Positions 52,006 to 61,409 of a DNA stretch of 64,000 nucleotides are shown piece after piece; the stretch's first letter is position 1, and every line of letters starts with the position of its first letter. Source of the stretch: Streptomyces sp. NBC_01723. Lineage in GTDB: Bacteria; Actinomycetota; Actinomycetes; Streptomycetales; Streptomycetaceae. Made by a program: the position numbers and the translations under genes. The stretch covers positions 1,221,001-1,285,000 of the forward strand of contig NZ_CP109171.1 of assembly GCF_036246005.1 (NCBI RefSeq), read 5' to 3'. The notes beneath the pieces are model-generated. The model was not told the DNA's origin and did no database searches. It saw nothing but the letters and a program-made list of their open reading frames with translations.

Positions 52006-53385
52006 CTAGCCGGCCACCGGTCTGGCCGGCCCTTCGCCGGGTCTTCGCGTCTCGGACGGAACCAGCGGCAGCGGATCCGCGGGCGTCAGCTCCGGGTCGT
52101 CCATCGGAAAGGTCCGTACCCGCCCGGTCCGCGAGTACGGCGTCTCGAAGCGCACGGTGACCCGCCCCAGCCCGCTCCCCTGGACCCACCCGTGCCCGAA
52201 CCGCGCGTGCCGCACGTCGTGCCCCGACGGCCAGCGGCGCTCCGCGGGTGCCGGGCGGTGCTCCGCGGCGGGCTCGGTCTCCGGCTCCTCGGCCAGTTCA
52301 CCGGCCCTGCCCCCCGCCGCCTGCGCGAACAGGTCCTCCTGCGTGTAGTCGGCCAGGCCGCTGACGCCGACCCCGAGCAGCCGCACACCGCCCGTGGTGT
52401 CCACCGAGTCCAGCAGCCGGGCGGCGGCCTCCCGCACCACCGCCGGGTCGTCCGTGGGCCCGCGCAGCGTCTCGGAGCGCGTCAGCGTGGAGAAGTCGTA
52501 TCTGCGCACCTTGAGCACGATGGTCCGCCCGGACAGCCCCGACGCGCGCAGCCGGCGCACACACCGGTCGGCCAGCCGGCCCACCTCCACGCCGACCCGC
52601 ACCCGGTCGTGGATGTCCACGTCGTAGGTGTCCTCGACCGACACGGACTTGGTCTCCCGCTCGGCCACCACGGGCCGCTCGTCGAGCGCCAGGGCCATGG
52701 CGTACAGGCCGTGTCCGTGCGCCTTGCCCACCAGCCTCACCAACTCGTCCTCGCCCGCCTCGGCCAGTTCCCCGACCGTGGTGATGCCGGCCCGGCGCAG
52801 ATGGTCGCCGGTCGCCGGGCCGACGCCGGGCAGGGTCCGCACGGACATGGGCTCCAGCATGGCCCGCTCCGTCCCCGGCGGGATCAGGACCAGCCCGTCG
52901 GGCTTGGCCTCCTCGGAGGCGATCTTGGCCAGCATCTTGGAGGCGGCCAGTCCCACAGAACCGGTGAGGCCCGTGACGGCGCGGATGTCCGTGCGCAGCT
53001 GCGTCCCGGCCAGCCGCGCCGACGCCGCGTCCCAGGCCGTCCCACCGGCCTCCAGGTCCACGAACGCCTCGTCCAGGCTCAGCGGCTCCACCAGCGGGGA
53101 CAACTCCCTGAGCAGCCGCATCACCTGTTCGCTGATCGACCGGTACAGCTCGAACCGCGGGACGAGATACGCGGCGTTGGGCGCCAGCCGCCTGGCCTGG
53201 CCCATGGGCATCGCCGAGTGGACGCCGAAGACGCGCGCCTCGTACGAGCAGGTGGCGACGACGCCTCGCGGCCCCAGGCCGCCGACCACCACGGCCTTCC
53301 CGCGCAGACTCGGCTTGGACGCCTGCTCCACCGAGGCGAAGAAGGCATCCATGTCGAGATGCAGGATCGTGGGCGCGGTTCTCAC
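52006..53385 (-). CDS. dinB: DNA polymerase IV (Y family)
   Basis: A 459-residue translesion polymerase. Catalytic motif I is LHLDMDAFFASVEQ (metal Asp residues about 10-12), motif III is PLSLDEAFVDLE (Asp-Glu), SVGLAASKMLAKIASEEAKP is typical of DinB, and LPGVGPATGDHLRRAGI is the helix-hairpin-helix. The C-terminal little-finger domain (about 250-350) is followed by a roughly 110-residue Pro/Arg-rich extension ending in LVPSETRRPG, longer than enterobacterial Pol IV, that could hold a clamp-binding segment. The GTG start is preceded by a very close GGAG. Confidence 0.93.
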   Translation of the reverse strand: MRTAPTILHLDMDAFFASVEQASKPSLRGKAVVVGGLGPRGVVATCSYEARVFGVHSAMPMGQARRLAPNAAYLVPRFELYRSISEQVMRLLRELSPLVEPLSLDEAFVDLEAGGTAWDAASARLAGTQLRTDIRAVTGLTGSVGLAASKMLAKIASEEAKPDGLVLIPPGTERAMLEPMSVRTLPGVGPATGDHLRRAGITTVGELAEAGEDELVRLVGKAHGHGLYAMALALDERPVVAERETKSVSVEDTYDVDIHDRVRVGVEVGRLADRCVRRLRASGLSGRTIVLKVRRYDFSTLTRSETLRGPTDDPAVVREAAARLLDSVDTTGGVRLLGVGVSGLADYTQEDLFAQAAGGRAGELAEEPETEPAAEHRPAPAERRWPSGHDVRHARFGHGWVQGSGLGRVTVRFETPYSRTGRVRTFPMDDPELTPADPLPLVPSETRRPGEGPARPVAG

Positions 53386-53463
53386 ATCTCCGATGCTGCC
53401 CTACGCCACTGACAATGCGGCCGCCACCGGACGGCCCGCGCGCCGGGCGGACCGGCGCGCCGC

Positions 53464-54147
53464 TCAGACCGCCCTGTTGCGGCGTCGCGCCAGCTCGTCC
53501 GCCGGATTGTGCCCGACCAGGGTCTCCCCCGTGTCGATCCGCTCGCCGTGCAGCTGGGACAGCGCGCTCTCCACGTCTCGCCAGACCACCCCGACGGCGA
53601 TCCCGAAGATGCCCTGACCGCCCTGGAGCAGGGCGTGCACCTCGTCGGGCGAGGTGCACTCGTAGACCGTGGCGCCGTCGCTCATCATCGTCATCCGCTC
53701 CAGGTCACGGAAGCCGCGCTCCCGCAGGTGCTGGACGGCGGTCCGGATGTTCTGGAGGGACACCCCGGTGTCGAGGAAGCGTTTGACGATCTTCAGCACG
53801 ACCACGTCGCGGAAGCTGTACAGGCGCTGCGTGCCCGAGCCGTGGGCCGGACGCACGCTGGGTTCGACGAGCCCCGTGCGGGCCCAGTAGTCGAGCTGCC
53901 GGTAGGTGATGCCGGCGGCCGCGCAGGCCGTCGGCCCGCGGTAGCCGATCTCCTCGGACGTCATGGACGCCGCCCCTCCGCTGGTCGGCACGGCGGCCGG
54001 CCGCTGCGGAGCGGAATCGGGCGCGCCTGCCTGCTGGGCGTACCCCCCGCCCGCGCGGAGCCGAGAGTCCTGGGGAGGGTACGGACCACTTGCCCCGAGA
54101 CCGTGCCCGGGGCCACCCCCAGCCGTACCGTCGCCGCTGATCCTCAC
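53464..54147 (-). CDS. MerR-family transcriptional regulator
   Basis: A 227-residue MerR protein. Residues 1-65 are a Gly/Pro/Ala-rich lead; the winged helix follows: GYRGPTACAAAGITYRQLDY, WARTGLVEPSVRPAHGSGTQ and RLYSFRDVVVLKIVKRFLDT; then a coiled-coil (LQNIRTAVQHLRERG) and a short effector region with VYECTSPDEVHALLQGGQG. It lacks a Cys-rich metal site. GTG 54147 follows GGAGG by five bases. It is the 3'-most gene of the minus-strand division/envelope block, next to the bifunctional nuclease-family gene. Confidence 0.88.
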   Translation of the reverse strand: MRISGDGTAGGGPGHGLGASGPYPPQDSRLRAGGGYAQQAGAPDSAPQRPAAVPTSGGAASMTSEEIGYRGPTACAAAGITYRQLDYWARTGLVEPSVRPAHGSGTQRLYSFRDVVVLKIVKRFLDTGVSLQNIRTAVQHLRERGFRDLERMTMMSDGATVYECTSPDEVHALLQGGQGIFGIAVGVVWRDVESALSQLHGERIDTGETLVGHNPADELARRRNRAV

Positions 54148-54279
54148 GCCGACCTCCGTCCTTGACCTGCCTCCTCGAAGGTAGGCAGTCACCAAGGGTG
54201 CGTCAACGATCGCCACACTCGGCACGCCGAGTGATAATCACCCTAAGAGTGGTTTCGCGTGCCCTGATTTGGGGAAACC

Positions 54280-54753
54280 CTACTGGTTGCTCGTCCCGAA
54301 GTCCTCCGGCGAGATCTGGTCGAGGAACTCGCGGAACTTCTCCACCTCGTCCTCCTGCTCGTCCGGGATCGCGATGCCCGCGTCGTCGAGGACCGTGTCG
54401 CTGCCGTAGATCGGCGTCCCGGTGCGCAGGGCCAGCGCTATGGCGTCGGAGGGCCTGGCGCTGACCTCGACGCCGCTGGCGAAGACCAGCTCGGCGTAGA
54501 ACACCCCGTCGCGCAGGTCGGTGATGCGTACCTCGGTGAGCTCCTGGCCGACGGCTTCCAGCACGTCCTTGAACAGGTCGTGGGTCAGCGGCCGTGCCGG
54601 AGCCATGCCCTGCTGGGCGAAGGCGATCGCCGTCGCCTCGCCCGGTCCGATCCAGATGGGAAGGTAGCGGTCGCCTCCCACCTCGCGCAGCAGCACGATC
54701 GGTTGGTTGGAGGGCATCTCGACCCGGACACCTACGACATCGAGCTCGTTCAC
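54280..54753 (-). CDS. Bifunctional nuclease-family protein (DUF151)
   Basis: A 157-residue DUF151 protein: MNELDVVGVRVEMPSNQPIV, LLREVGGDRYLPIWIGPGEA, THDLFKDVLEAVGQELTEVR and FYAELVFASGVEVSARPSDA match the family core throughout. Plant and bacterial members have been reported with nuclease activity, but the actinomycete protein is uncharacterised. It lies between the two MerR genes with spacings of 132 and 84 bp, consistent with a conserved actinomycete arrangement around the FHA protein. Confidence 0.88.
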   Translation of the reverse strand: MNELDVVGVRVEMPSNQPIVLLREVGGDRYLPIWIGPGEATAIAFAQQGMAPARPLTHDLFKDVLEAVGQELTEVRITDLRDGVFYAELVFASGVEVSARPSDAIALALRTGTPIYGSDTVLDDAGIAIPDEQEDEVEKFREFLDQISPEDFGTSNQ

Positions 54754-54837
54754 ACAGCAACCCTAGGCCGTGCCCGGGACGTTTGGGTAGTCGGGCCGGG
54801 ATCGACTGGGCGATCCGGGGCTCCGAACAGGCCCGTT

Positions 54838-55575
54838 TCAGGGAAGCCGCACGCCGAGCGCGGTCTGTACCAGCGCCGCGTGCAGCTTCACCGCCAGGCC
54901 CGCCAGCTCCTTGGTGCGCGCTTCCGCGTGTGCCCTGGTCTGGGGGTTGCGGTGTCGTTTCAGCGGGGCGACCACCTGGTCCACGAGCCCGGCGTCCCGG
55001 TCGGCGGCGGCCTTCATCACCCGCAGGTGCCTCGGCTCGATCCCGAAGCGCCCCAGCTGCGTCACCAGCGACGCCACGGTGACCGCCTCGGCGTCGTACG
55101 CCCCGTCGGGCAGGGGGGCGAGGAGCCCGTAGGACTCCCACTCCTTCAGCTCCTGGTCGTCGATCCCGGCCGCGGCGAGCAGCTCGTCCCGTCCGATCCG
55201 GGCGACGGTCGGGCTCTCGGCGGCTTCCGCAACCGCTTCCCCGTCCCGCTGCCGGCCGACCGTGGGCAACGACACCGCCTCACCGCGCTCCACGGCGTCC
55301 AAGTGCTCACGGATGACCTTGAGCGGCAGATAGTGGTCCCGCTGCATCCGCAGCACCCGGCCCAGACGCTCCACGTCGTGCGCGCTGAACTTGCGGTACC
55401 CGGCCGGGGTCCGCCGGGGCTCGACGAGGCCCTCGGACTCCAGGAAGCGGATCTTGGAGATGCTGATGTCGGGGAACTCGTCACGCAGCACGTTCAGCAC
55501 CGTGCCGATGCTCATCAGCCCACTGTCCGTGGCGGCGGCGCCGTGACCGGCACCGCCGCTCGGTGTATGCAGCAT
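54838..55575 (-). CDS. ftsR: FtsR-like MerR-family regulator
   Basis: A 245-residue MerR protein. After a 20-residue lead, MSIGTVLNVLRDEFPDISIS and KIRFLESEGLVEPRRTPAGY form the winged helix, and LGRVLRMQRDHYLPLKVIRE leads into the coiled coil. In Corynebacterium the MerR protein encoded next to the FHA protein OdhI is FtsR, a regulator of ftsZ and growth; the same gene order and N-terminus support orthology. ATG 55575 follows AAGG by six bases. It lies 22 bp downstream of the FHA gene, probably co-transcribed. Confidence 0.82.
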   Translation of the reverse strand: MLHTPSGGAGHGAAATDSGLMSIGTVLNVLRDEFPDISISKIRFLESEGLVEPRRTPAGYRKFSAHDVERLGRVLRMQRDHYLPLKVIREHLDAVERGEAVSLPTVGRQRDGEAVAEAAESPTVARIGRDELLAAAGIDDQELKEWESYGLLAPLPDGAYDAEAVTVASLVTQLGRFGIEPRHLRVMKAAADRDAGLVDQVVAPLKRHRNPQTRAHAEARTKELAGLAVKLHAALVQTALGVRLP

Positions 55576-55597
55576 GGACCTTCCCTGGAGGTTCGGG

Positions 55598-56428
55598 TCA
55601 GTAACCCCGCTGGCTCGCGTAGAACACCAGCCGGTACTTGCCGATCTGCACCTCGTCACCGTTCGACAGGGCGACCTGGTCGATGCGCTCCCGGTTGACG
55701 TACGTGCCGTTCAGGCTGCCCACGTCGGCGACCGTGAAGGAACCGTCCGGACTACGGCGGAACTCCACGTGCCGGCGCGAGACCGTCACGTCGTCCAGGA
55801 AGATGTCGCTCTGCGGGTGACGCCCGGCGGTGGTCAGCTCACCGTCCAGCAGGAAGCGGCTGCCCGAGTTCGGACCGCGGCGCACGACCAAGAGCGCGGA
55901 GCCGAGCGGCAACGCGTCCACGGCCGCCTGCGCCTCGGGCGAGAGCGCCGGGACCGCGGTCTGACCGGTGACCTCGGCGTCGTACGCCTCGAGACCCGAG
56001 ATGGAGATCGTGGAGGTCGTCTCGGAGGCACGCTCCGGAACCGCGCCGGCACGCAGCGGGGCACCGCAGTTGGAGCAGAAGCGGCTGTTCTCCGCGTTGC
56101 GGTTGCCGCACCTCGTACACACCAGGGCCGACATGGACGGATCCTCCTGCCGCGGCTGCCCCGCCGGGGCGTTCGACGCGTACGGACCGGGGTTGAACCC
56201 TCCACCCGCACCTGAGGTTGACGGTTGCCCGAAACCTATGCCGCCGGACTGTGCAGGGTCAACAGACGGCGCGCCCTGACCACCGGGAATGTCACCGCCC
56301 GGACCACCCACCTGGTCCCGGAACATCGGGCGTCGGCCCTCCGCGTCGGGCTGGGCGCGATGGCGGGCGGTCGCGTTGTCACTGCCCTCTCGCGCGCTCT
56401 TGCCGAACAACTTCGCAAACAACTTCAC
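55598..56428 (-). CDS. FHA-domain protein (GarA/OdhI-like)
   Basis: A 276-residue protein. The N-terminus KLFAKLFGKSAREG is basic, then a Gly/Pro-rich region, a zinc-ribbon (CTRCGNRNAENSRFCSNCGA, four Cys), the segment ETTSTISISGLEAYD that carries the Thr-Thr phosphorylation site pattern of GarA/OdhI, and a C-terminal FHA domain (GSRFLLDGELTTAGRH, DVTVSRRHVEF, SLNGTYVNRERI). The FHA domain binds phosphothreonine; phosphorylation by PknG/PknB-type kinases makes it an autoinhibited switch that controls 2-oxoglutarate metabolism. Longer than GarA because of the zinc-ribbon lead. GTG 56428 follows AAGGGG. Confidence 0.9.
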   Translation of the reverse strand: MKLFAKLFGKSAREGSDNATARHRAQPDAEGRRPMFRDQVGGPGGDIPGGQGAPSVDPAQSGGIGFGQPSTSGAGGGFNPGPYASNAPAGQPRQEDPSMSALVCTRCGNRNAENSRFCSNCGAPLRAGAVPERASETTSTISISGLEAYDAEVTGQTAVPALSPEAQAAVDALPLGSALLVVRRGPNSGSRFLLDGELTTAGRHPQSDIFLDDVTVSRRHVEFRRSPDGSFTVADVGSLNGTYVNRERIDQVALSNGDEVQIGKYRLVFYASQRGY

Positions 56429-56618
56429 GGGCGATTCCCCTTGACCGAAACAGACCCGCCCGTGGGGCAGGACGAACCCTGACTGACCGTACTGACCGAC
56501 CCGGACATCTTCACAACGTCCGTCTCCACCAGACAGTTTCCACCACGCACCACCCAATCGGTGCGCCGACCCCCCGCAACCTCATGCCCTAGCCGGACGT
56601 CCCCCATGCACCGCCGGT

Positions 56619-57464
56619 TCACTGGGAGGACGACCGAGCGTAGTCAGGCCGCTCCGCCGCTCGCAAGGCGTCCACGACGATCTTGCTCGACCGCTCAACA
56701 GTAACGGTGGCCTGTTCTTTTTCCAGAGTCTGCACCACGCCTCCAGGAATGTTGAGAGCCGGTTCGAGGTCCTGCGGCTTGCCGATGACCTGGAAACGAT
56801 AGGGCGCGTTGATCTTGTTCCCGTCCACGCTCACGGACTTGTCGGAGTCCGCGAGGTAGGTGCCGGCGACGACCCTCACACCGTTCACCTGGATCGCCTC
56901 CGCGCCCGCCGCACGCAGCTCCTGGATCGCGTCGAGCAGCATGTCGGCCTCGACCGCTCCCTTCGTGTCCTGGACCGTCACCGTGATGCCGGGCCCCTGC
57001 GCGGCCACGGTGCCCGCGAGGATGCCCAGTTGCCGCTCCTTCTCCAGCGTCTGCTTGCGGGCCTCCTCCGCCTGGTCGGAGCTGTTCTCCAGCTCGTCGC
57101 GCTGCTTCTCGAGGCCCTGCTTCTCGTCTTCAAGACGCTGAGTACGGTCGTCCAGTTCATCGAGGATGCGCACCAGATCCTCCTGCCGGGCACCGCGCAG
57201 CGCGCCGTCGCTCTCGCTGTTCGACGCCACCTGGACCGCGAGCCCGAATCCCAGCCCGAACAGGAGCAGGGCGACGATGAGTTGGGCCCTGGTCAGGCGT
57301 GGCGGCCAGAGGCCCTTGAGCAGCCGCTCCCGGCCGCTCGGCCCGCCCTGCACCGGCTGCGGCTCCTCGGGAGTGTCGGCGCCGGGGGCGTCCTGCGCCG
57401 GCGCCACCTCGTCGGGCAGTTCCTTGCGCAGCCGGTTCGCGGGCTGCTCGTCGTGGTCGCTCAT
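56619..57464 (-). CDS. DUF881-family membrane protein
   Basis: A 281-residue single-pass protein. A hydrophilic Pro-rich N-terminus (about 1-60) leads to a helix (LIVALLLFGLGFGLAVQVA), a coiled coil (LEDEKQGLEKQRDELENSSD), and the DUF881 domain: GPGITVTVQDTKGAVEADML and GAEAIQVNGVRVVAGTYLAD. DUF881 proteins flank sbp in actinomycetes and Bacillus and are linked to the cell envelope or division. ATG 57464 follows GAGG; the GTG at 57473 overlaps the upstream stop (GTGA) and is an alternative. Confidence 0.85.
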   Translation of the reverse strand: MSDHDEQPANRLRKELPDEVAPAQDAPGADTPEEPQPVQGGPSGRERLLKGLWPPRLTRAQLIVALLLFGLGFGLAVQVASNSESDGALRGARQEDLVRILDELDDRTQRLEDEKQGLEKQRDELENSSDQAEEARKQTLEKERQLGILAGTVAAQGPGITVTVQDTKGAVEADMLLDAIQELRAAGAEAIQVNGVRVVAGTYLADSDKSVSVDGNKINAPYRFQVIGKPQDLEPALNIPGGVVQTLEKEQATVTVERSSKIVVDALRAAERPDYARSSSQ

Positions 57465-57469
57465 CGGCC

Positions 57470-57802
57470 TCACGCCCGGAAGACGTGGCGTCGGATCGCC
57501 GCGGCGTTGGAGAAGATCCGGATGCCGAGAACGACCACGACACCGGTGGACAGCTGGGCACCGACGCCCAGCTTGTCGCCCAGGAACACGATCAGCGCGG
57601 CCACGACCACGTTCGACAGGAAGGACACCACGAAGACCTTGTCGTCGAAGATGCCGTCGAGCATGGCCCGCAGACCACCGAAGACGGCGTCCAGCGCCGC
57701 CACGACGGCGATCGGCAGGTAAGGCTCCACGGCCGCCGGCACCTCGGGCCGGACCAACAGTCCGGCCACGACTCCCACGACGAGGCCCAGTACGGCGATC
57801 AC
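57470..57802 (-). CDS. sbp: Small basic protein Sbp (DUF1290)
   Basis: A 110-residue hydrophobic protein with three predicted membrane helices: IAVLGLVVGVVAGLLV, VVAALDAVFGGLRAMLDGIF and VVSFLSNVVVAALIVFLGDK, the last two being the conserved DUF1290 core. In Bacillus the gene precedes ftsAZ; in actinomycetes it sits between two DUF881 genes as here. Its GTG overlaps the upstream stop (GTGA) and its own stop overlaps the next start, so all three are coupled. Function unknown. Confidence 0.87.
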   Translation of the reverse strand: MIAVLGLVVGVVAGLLVRPEVPAAVEPYLPIAVVAALDAVFGGLRAMLDGIFDDKVFVVSFLSNVVVAALIVFLGDKLGVGAQLSTGVVVVLGIRIFSNAAAIRRHVFRA

Positions 57803-58695
57803 GATGTGCCCTTCTCGGTTATCGGCTGTGCTGTACGTACGATCACACTCGGTGCGGCGGGCAGCCGAAGGTCCTTCGCCACGGAGATGGCCGTCCGGAT
57901 GCCGTAGTTCTCCTGAAGGGCGTGCAGGTACAACCCGTCGGCGCTGTCCTGGAAGGTGCTGCTCAGCCGCTCGCCGCCGCCCACCGCCAGCACCGTGTAC
58001 GGCGGCACCAGCGGCCTGTTGTCGACCAGTATCGCGTCACCGGCGGCCCTGATCGCCGACAGTGCCGTCAGACGCTGACCGTTGATGGAGATCGCCTCGG
58101 CGCCCGACTCCCACAGCCCGTTGACCACGCGCTGCATGTCCCGGTCCCGGACCCGGCCGGTGTCGGAGAACCCGGAGGTGCCGCGCGGCTGCCCGTCGCC
58201 GCCCGTGCCCACGTCCTTGGCGTCGTTCACCACGAGCTTCACGCCCGGGCCGTGCACCTCGACCGCGCCCGACAGGATGCCCACCAGGTCGGCCCGGTCG
58301 CCGGCGCCGCTCTTGTCCAGCGCCTCGCGCTGCCGCGCGCCCACCTCGTCCCGCAGCTCGTCGACGCTCGTCTCCAGCTTGTCGGCCGCCGAGGTCTCCC
58401 CCTCTATGCGGTCGATCAGCTCCTCGCGCTCCTTGGCGACCACGGGAGCGGCCACCCGTGCCTGAGCCGCGCCGACCGTGACGACCAGGGCCGCCAGCAC
58501 CAGGCCGGCGGCCAGTCCGAGCTTGGCCCGCAGGGTCTTCGGCATACCGCCGCCGCCCTCGGCCTTCTTCCGCTCGGCCGCCTCGGCGTAGCCGTCGTCG
58601 AGGCTGTGGTCCATGACGTTGGTGAGCAAGGACATGGACGCGTCCGGGCGCGCGGGCCGCGTGGATGTGCTCCGAACGGGGGGTTGCTGCGGCAT
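57799..58695 (-). CDS. DUF881-family membrane protein
   Basis: A 298-residue single-pass protein, paralogous to the DUF881 gene at 56619. N-terminal tail, then one helix (AKLGLAAGLVLAALVVTVGA), a coiled coil around EREELIDRIEGETSAADKLE, and the DUF881 domain with VEVHGPGVKLVVNDAKDVGT and GAEAISINGQRLTALSAIRA. ATG 58695 matches the MPQQPPVRS start; no ribosome binding site is clear, and a GTG at 58704 also fits. First gene of the coupled DUF881-Sbp-DUF881 unit, 107 bp from the guanylyltransferase gene. Confidence 0.85.
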   Translation of the reverse strand: MPQQPPVRSTSTRPARPDASMSLLTNVMDHSLDDGYAEAAERKKAEGGGGMPKTLRAKLGLAAGLVLAALVVTVGAAQARVAAPVVAKEREELIDRIEGETSAADKLETSVDELRDEVGARQREALDKSGAGDRADLVGILSGAVEVHGPGVKLVVNDAKDVGTGGDGQPRGTSGFSDTGRVRDRDMQRVVNGLWESGAEAISINGQRLTALSAIRAAGDAILVDNRPLVPPYTVLAVGGGERLSSTFQDSADGLYLHALQENYGIRTAISVAKDLRLPAAPSVIVRTAQPITEKGTS

Positions 58696-58802
58696 GCCGC
58701 ACATCGTCGCACGTCGCCGCCACTACCTCCGAATGGCCCCACCGGCGTGCCGGACAGGCCCCCTTGGGGACACTTGTCCGGCACGCACGCGTGCGGTGTG
58801 GT

Positions 58803-61298
58803 CTAGCGGCCGGCGCTGTCCACCACCGCGGCCCACTCGTCCAGCAGCGCCTGCGCGGAGGCGTCGTCCGGACCCTCGGCCCACAGATGGGTCACCGCCT
58901 CGGCCGGGTCGGGGAGCACCATCACCCAGCGTCCGTCGGCCTCCACCACGCGCACACCGTCGGTCGTGTCGACCGAGCGGTCCCCTGCGGCCTCGACGAC
59001 GCGCCGCATCACGAGGCCCTTGACGGCCCACGGAGTCGCCAGGTCACGCTTGAGGACGTGCGCCCGCGGGATCCGCGCATCGATCTGGCTCAGCGTGAGC
59101 TGCGTCCGCGCGACGAGCCCGATCAACCGCACGAACGCCGCCGTGCCGTCGTAGACACTGCTGAACTCGGGGACGATGAAGCCGCCCTTGCCGTCGCCGC
59201 CGAAGATGGCCCCTTCCTCACCGCCGACCCGTGTCAGGTCGTCCGGCGAGGTGGTCGTCCACTCCACCTGGGTGCCGTGGTACGCGGCGACCTGCTCGGC
59301 GATCCTGGTGGTCGTCACGGGCAGGGCGACCCGCCCGCTGCGCCTCTCGGCCGCGATCAGGTCGAGCAGCACCAGCAGCGCCCGGTCGTCCTCGATGATG
59401 CGGCCCTTCTCGTCGACCAGCGACAGCCGCTCGCCGACCGGGTCGAACCGCACCCCGAAGGCCGCCCGGGAGGACGCCACGATCTCCCCGAGCCGCACCA
59501 GCCCCGACCGCCGCACGTCGGCGGTCTCGGTCGGCCTGGACTCGTCGAGTCCGGGGTTGATGGTCAGCGAGTCGACACCGAGCTTGCCGAGCAGACTGGG
59601 CAGCACCAGCCCGGCACTGCCGTTGGAGGCGTCGACGACCACCTTGAGGCCGGAGTCCGCGATCCCCGTGATGTCGACGTTCCGCAGCAGTGATCCGGTG
59701 TACGAGTCGAACACGCTGGACGGGAAGTGCAGGTCCCCGATCTCGCCGGGGAACGCGCGCCGGTACTCCTGCCGCGCGAACACCCGGTCGAGCTTCCGCT
59801 GGCTGCCCTGCGACAGGTCGGCGCCCTGCCCGTCGAAGAACATGATGTCGACGGAGTCCGGCACCCCGAGGGTGGTCCGGATCATGATCCCGCCGGCACT
59901 GCCCCGCGCGGTCTGCTGCCGCGCCACGGGCAGCGGTACGTTCTCCAGGTCGCGTACGTCGATGGCGCTGGCCTGCAACGCGGAGATCACCGCCCGCTTC
60001 AGCGCACGGGCACCACGGGAGTGGTCACGGGCCGTGGTGACGGTGGAGCCCTTCTTCAGGGTGGTCGCATAGGCGCCGGCCAGCCGTACCGCCAGTTCCG
60101 GCGTGATCTCCACGTTCAGGATGCCGGACACGCCCCGCGCCCCGAACAGATGCGCCTGGCCCCGGGACTCCCAGATGACCGAGGTGTTGACGAAGGCTCC
60201 GGCCTCGATGGTCTTGAACGGGTAGACCCGCACGTTGCCCTGGATGATCGATTCTTCGCCGACCAGGCATTCGTCGCCGATGACCGCGCCGTCCTCGATC
60301 CGCGCGGCACGCATGATGTCGGTGTTCCTGCCGACCACGCAGCCCCGCAGATTGCTCTGCGGGCCGACGTACACGTTGTCGGCCACCACGGCCTTGTGGA
60401 GAAAGGCGCCGCTCTTGACGACGACGTTGGAGCCGACGACCGTGTGTTCGCGGATCTCGGCGCCGGCCTCGACCTTCGCGTAGTCACCGATGTACAGCGG
60501 CCCCCGCAGCACGGCGTCCGGATGCACCTCGGCGCCTTCGGCCACCCAGACGCCCGGAGACATCTCGAAGCCGTCGATGTCAACGTCGACCTTGCGTTCC
60601 AGAACGTCGGCCTGGGCCTTGACGTAGCTCTCGTGGGTGCCGACGTCCTCCCAGTAGCCCTCGGCGACGTAGCCGTAGACGGGCTTGCCTTCCTTCATCA
60701 GCTGCGGGAAGACGTCGCCGGACCAGTCCACGGGCACATCGGGGTCGACGTAGTCGAAGACCTCGGGCTCCATGACGTAGATACCGGTGTTCACCGTGTC
60801 CGAGAAGACCTGGCCCCAGGTCGGCTTCTCCAGGAAGCGCTCGACCTTGCCCTCTTCGTCGACGATGGTGATGCCGAATTCCAGCGGGTTGGGCACGCGT
60901 GTCAGACACACGGTGACGAGCGCGCCCTTTTCCTTGTGGAAATTGATCAGGTCGGTGAGATCGAAGTCGGTCAGGGCATCGCCGGAAATGACGAGGAAGG
61001 CATCGTCCTTCAATGCCTCCTCGGCGTTCTTGACGCTTCCGGCGGTACCGAGTGGCTTCTCCTCATTGGCATACGTGAGCTCCATCCCGAGCTCTTCGCC
61101 ATCACCGAAGTAGTTCTTGACCAAGGAGGCCAGGAATTGAACGGTGACGACGGTCTCGTTGAGCCCATGCCTTTTCAACAGCCGCAGCACATGCTCCATG
61201 ATCGGCCGGTTGGCCACCGGCAGGAGCGGCTTGGGCATGCTCGAGGTCATGGGACGAAGGCGGGTGCCTTCGCCTCCAGCCATCACGACGGCCTTCAT
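58803..61298 (-). CDS. Mannose-1-phosphate guanylyltransferase fused to degenerate phosphomannomutase
   Basis: An 831-residue three-part protein. Residues 1-235 are a sugar nucleotidyltransferase ([20 protein letters not shown], then [26 protein letters not shown] is the metal-binding loop). Residues about 245-400 are left-handed beta-helix repeats with hexapeptides such as [13 protein letters not shown] and VVGRNTDIM. Residues about 430-831 have the phosphomannomutase/phosphoglucomutase fold but lack its phosphoserine motif (no SHNP) and metal loop ([17 protein letters not shown]). It would make GDP-mannose for lipoglycans and glycosylation. Encoded between DUF881-Sbp and PgsA-like genes. 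Confidence 0.9.
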   Translation of the reverse strand: MKAVVMAGGEGTRLRPMTSSMPKPLLPVANRPIMEHVLRLLKRHGLNETVVTVQFLASLVKNYFGDGEELGMELTYANEEKPLGTAGSVKNAEEALKDDAFLVISGDALTDFDLTDLINFHKEKGALVTVCLTRVPNPLEFGITIVDEEGKVERFLEKPTWGQVFSDTVNTGIYVMEPEVFDYVDPDVPVDWSGDVFPQLMKEGKPVYGYVAEGYWEDVGTHESYVKAQADVLERKVDVDIDGFEMSPGVWVAEGAEVHPDAVLRGPLYIGDYAKVEAGAEIREHTVVGSNVVVKSGAFLHKAVVADNVYVGPQSNLRGCVVGRNTDIMRAARIEDGAVIGDECLVGEESIIQGNVRVYPFKTIEAGAFVNTSVIWESRGQAHLFGARGVSGILNVEITPELAVRLAGAYATTLKKGSTVTTARDHSRGARALKRAVISALQASAIDVRDLENVPLPVARQQTARGSAGGIMIRTTLGVPDSVDIMFFDGQGADLSQGSQRKLDRVFARQEYRRAFPGEIGDLHFPSSVFDSYTGSLLRNVDITGIADSGLKVVVDASNGSAGLVLPSLLGKLGVDSLTINPGLDESRPTETADVRRSGLVRLGEIVASSRAAFGVRFDPVGERLSLVDEKGRIIEDDRALLVLLDLIAAERRSGRVALPVTTTRIAEQVAAYHGTQVEWTTTSPDDLTRVGGEEGAIFGGDGKGGFIVPEFSSVYDGTAAFVRLIGLVARTQLTLSQIDARIPRAHVLKRDLATPWAVKGLVMRRVVEAAGDRSVDTTDGVRVVEADGRWVMVLPDPAEAVTHLWAEGPDDASAQALLDEWAAVVDSAGR

Positions 61299-61409
61299 GT
61301 CGGAAGCGTCCTCCTCTAAGAGACGACGGTTAAGCCGACTTCACCCGTCCAGGGTCCCGCACTTTTCCAGCGCGGGCCATCCGGCCACTGGGCCGCACCA
61401 TCTGGGAGT

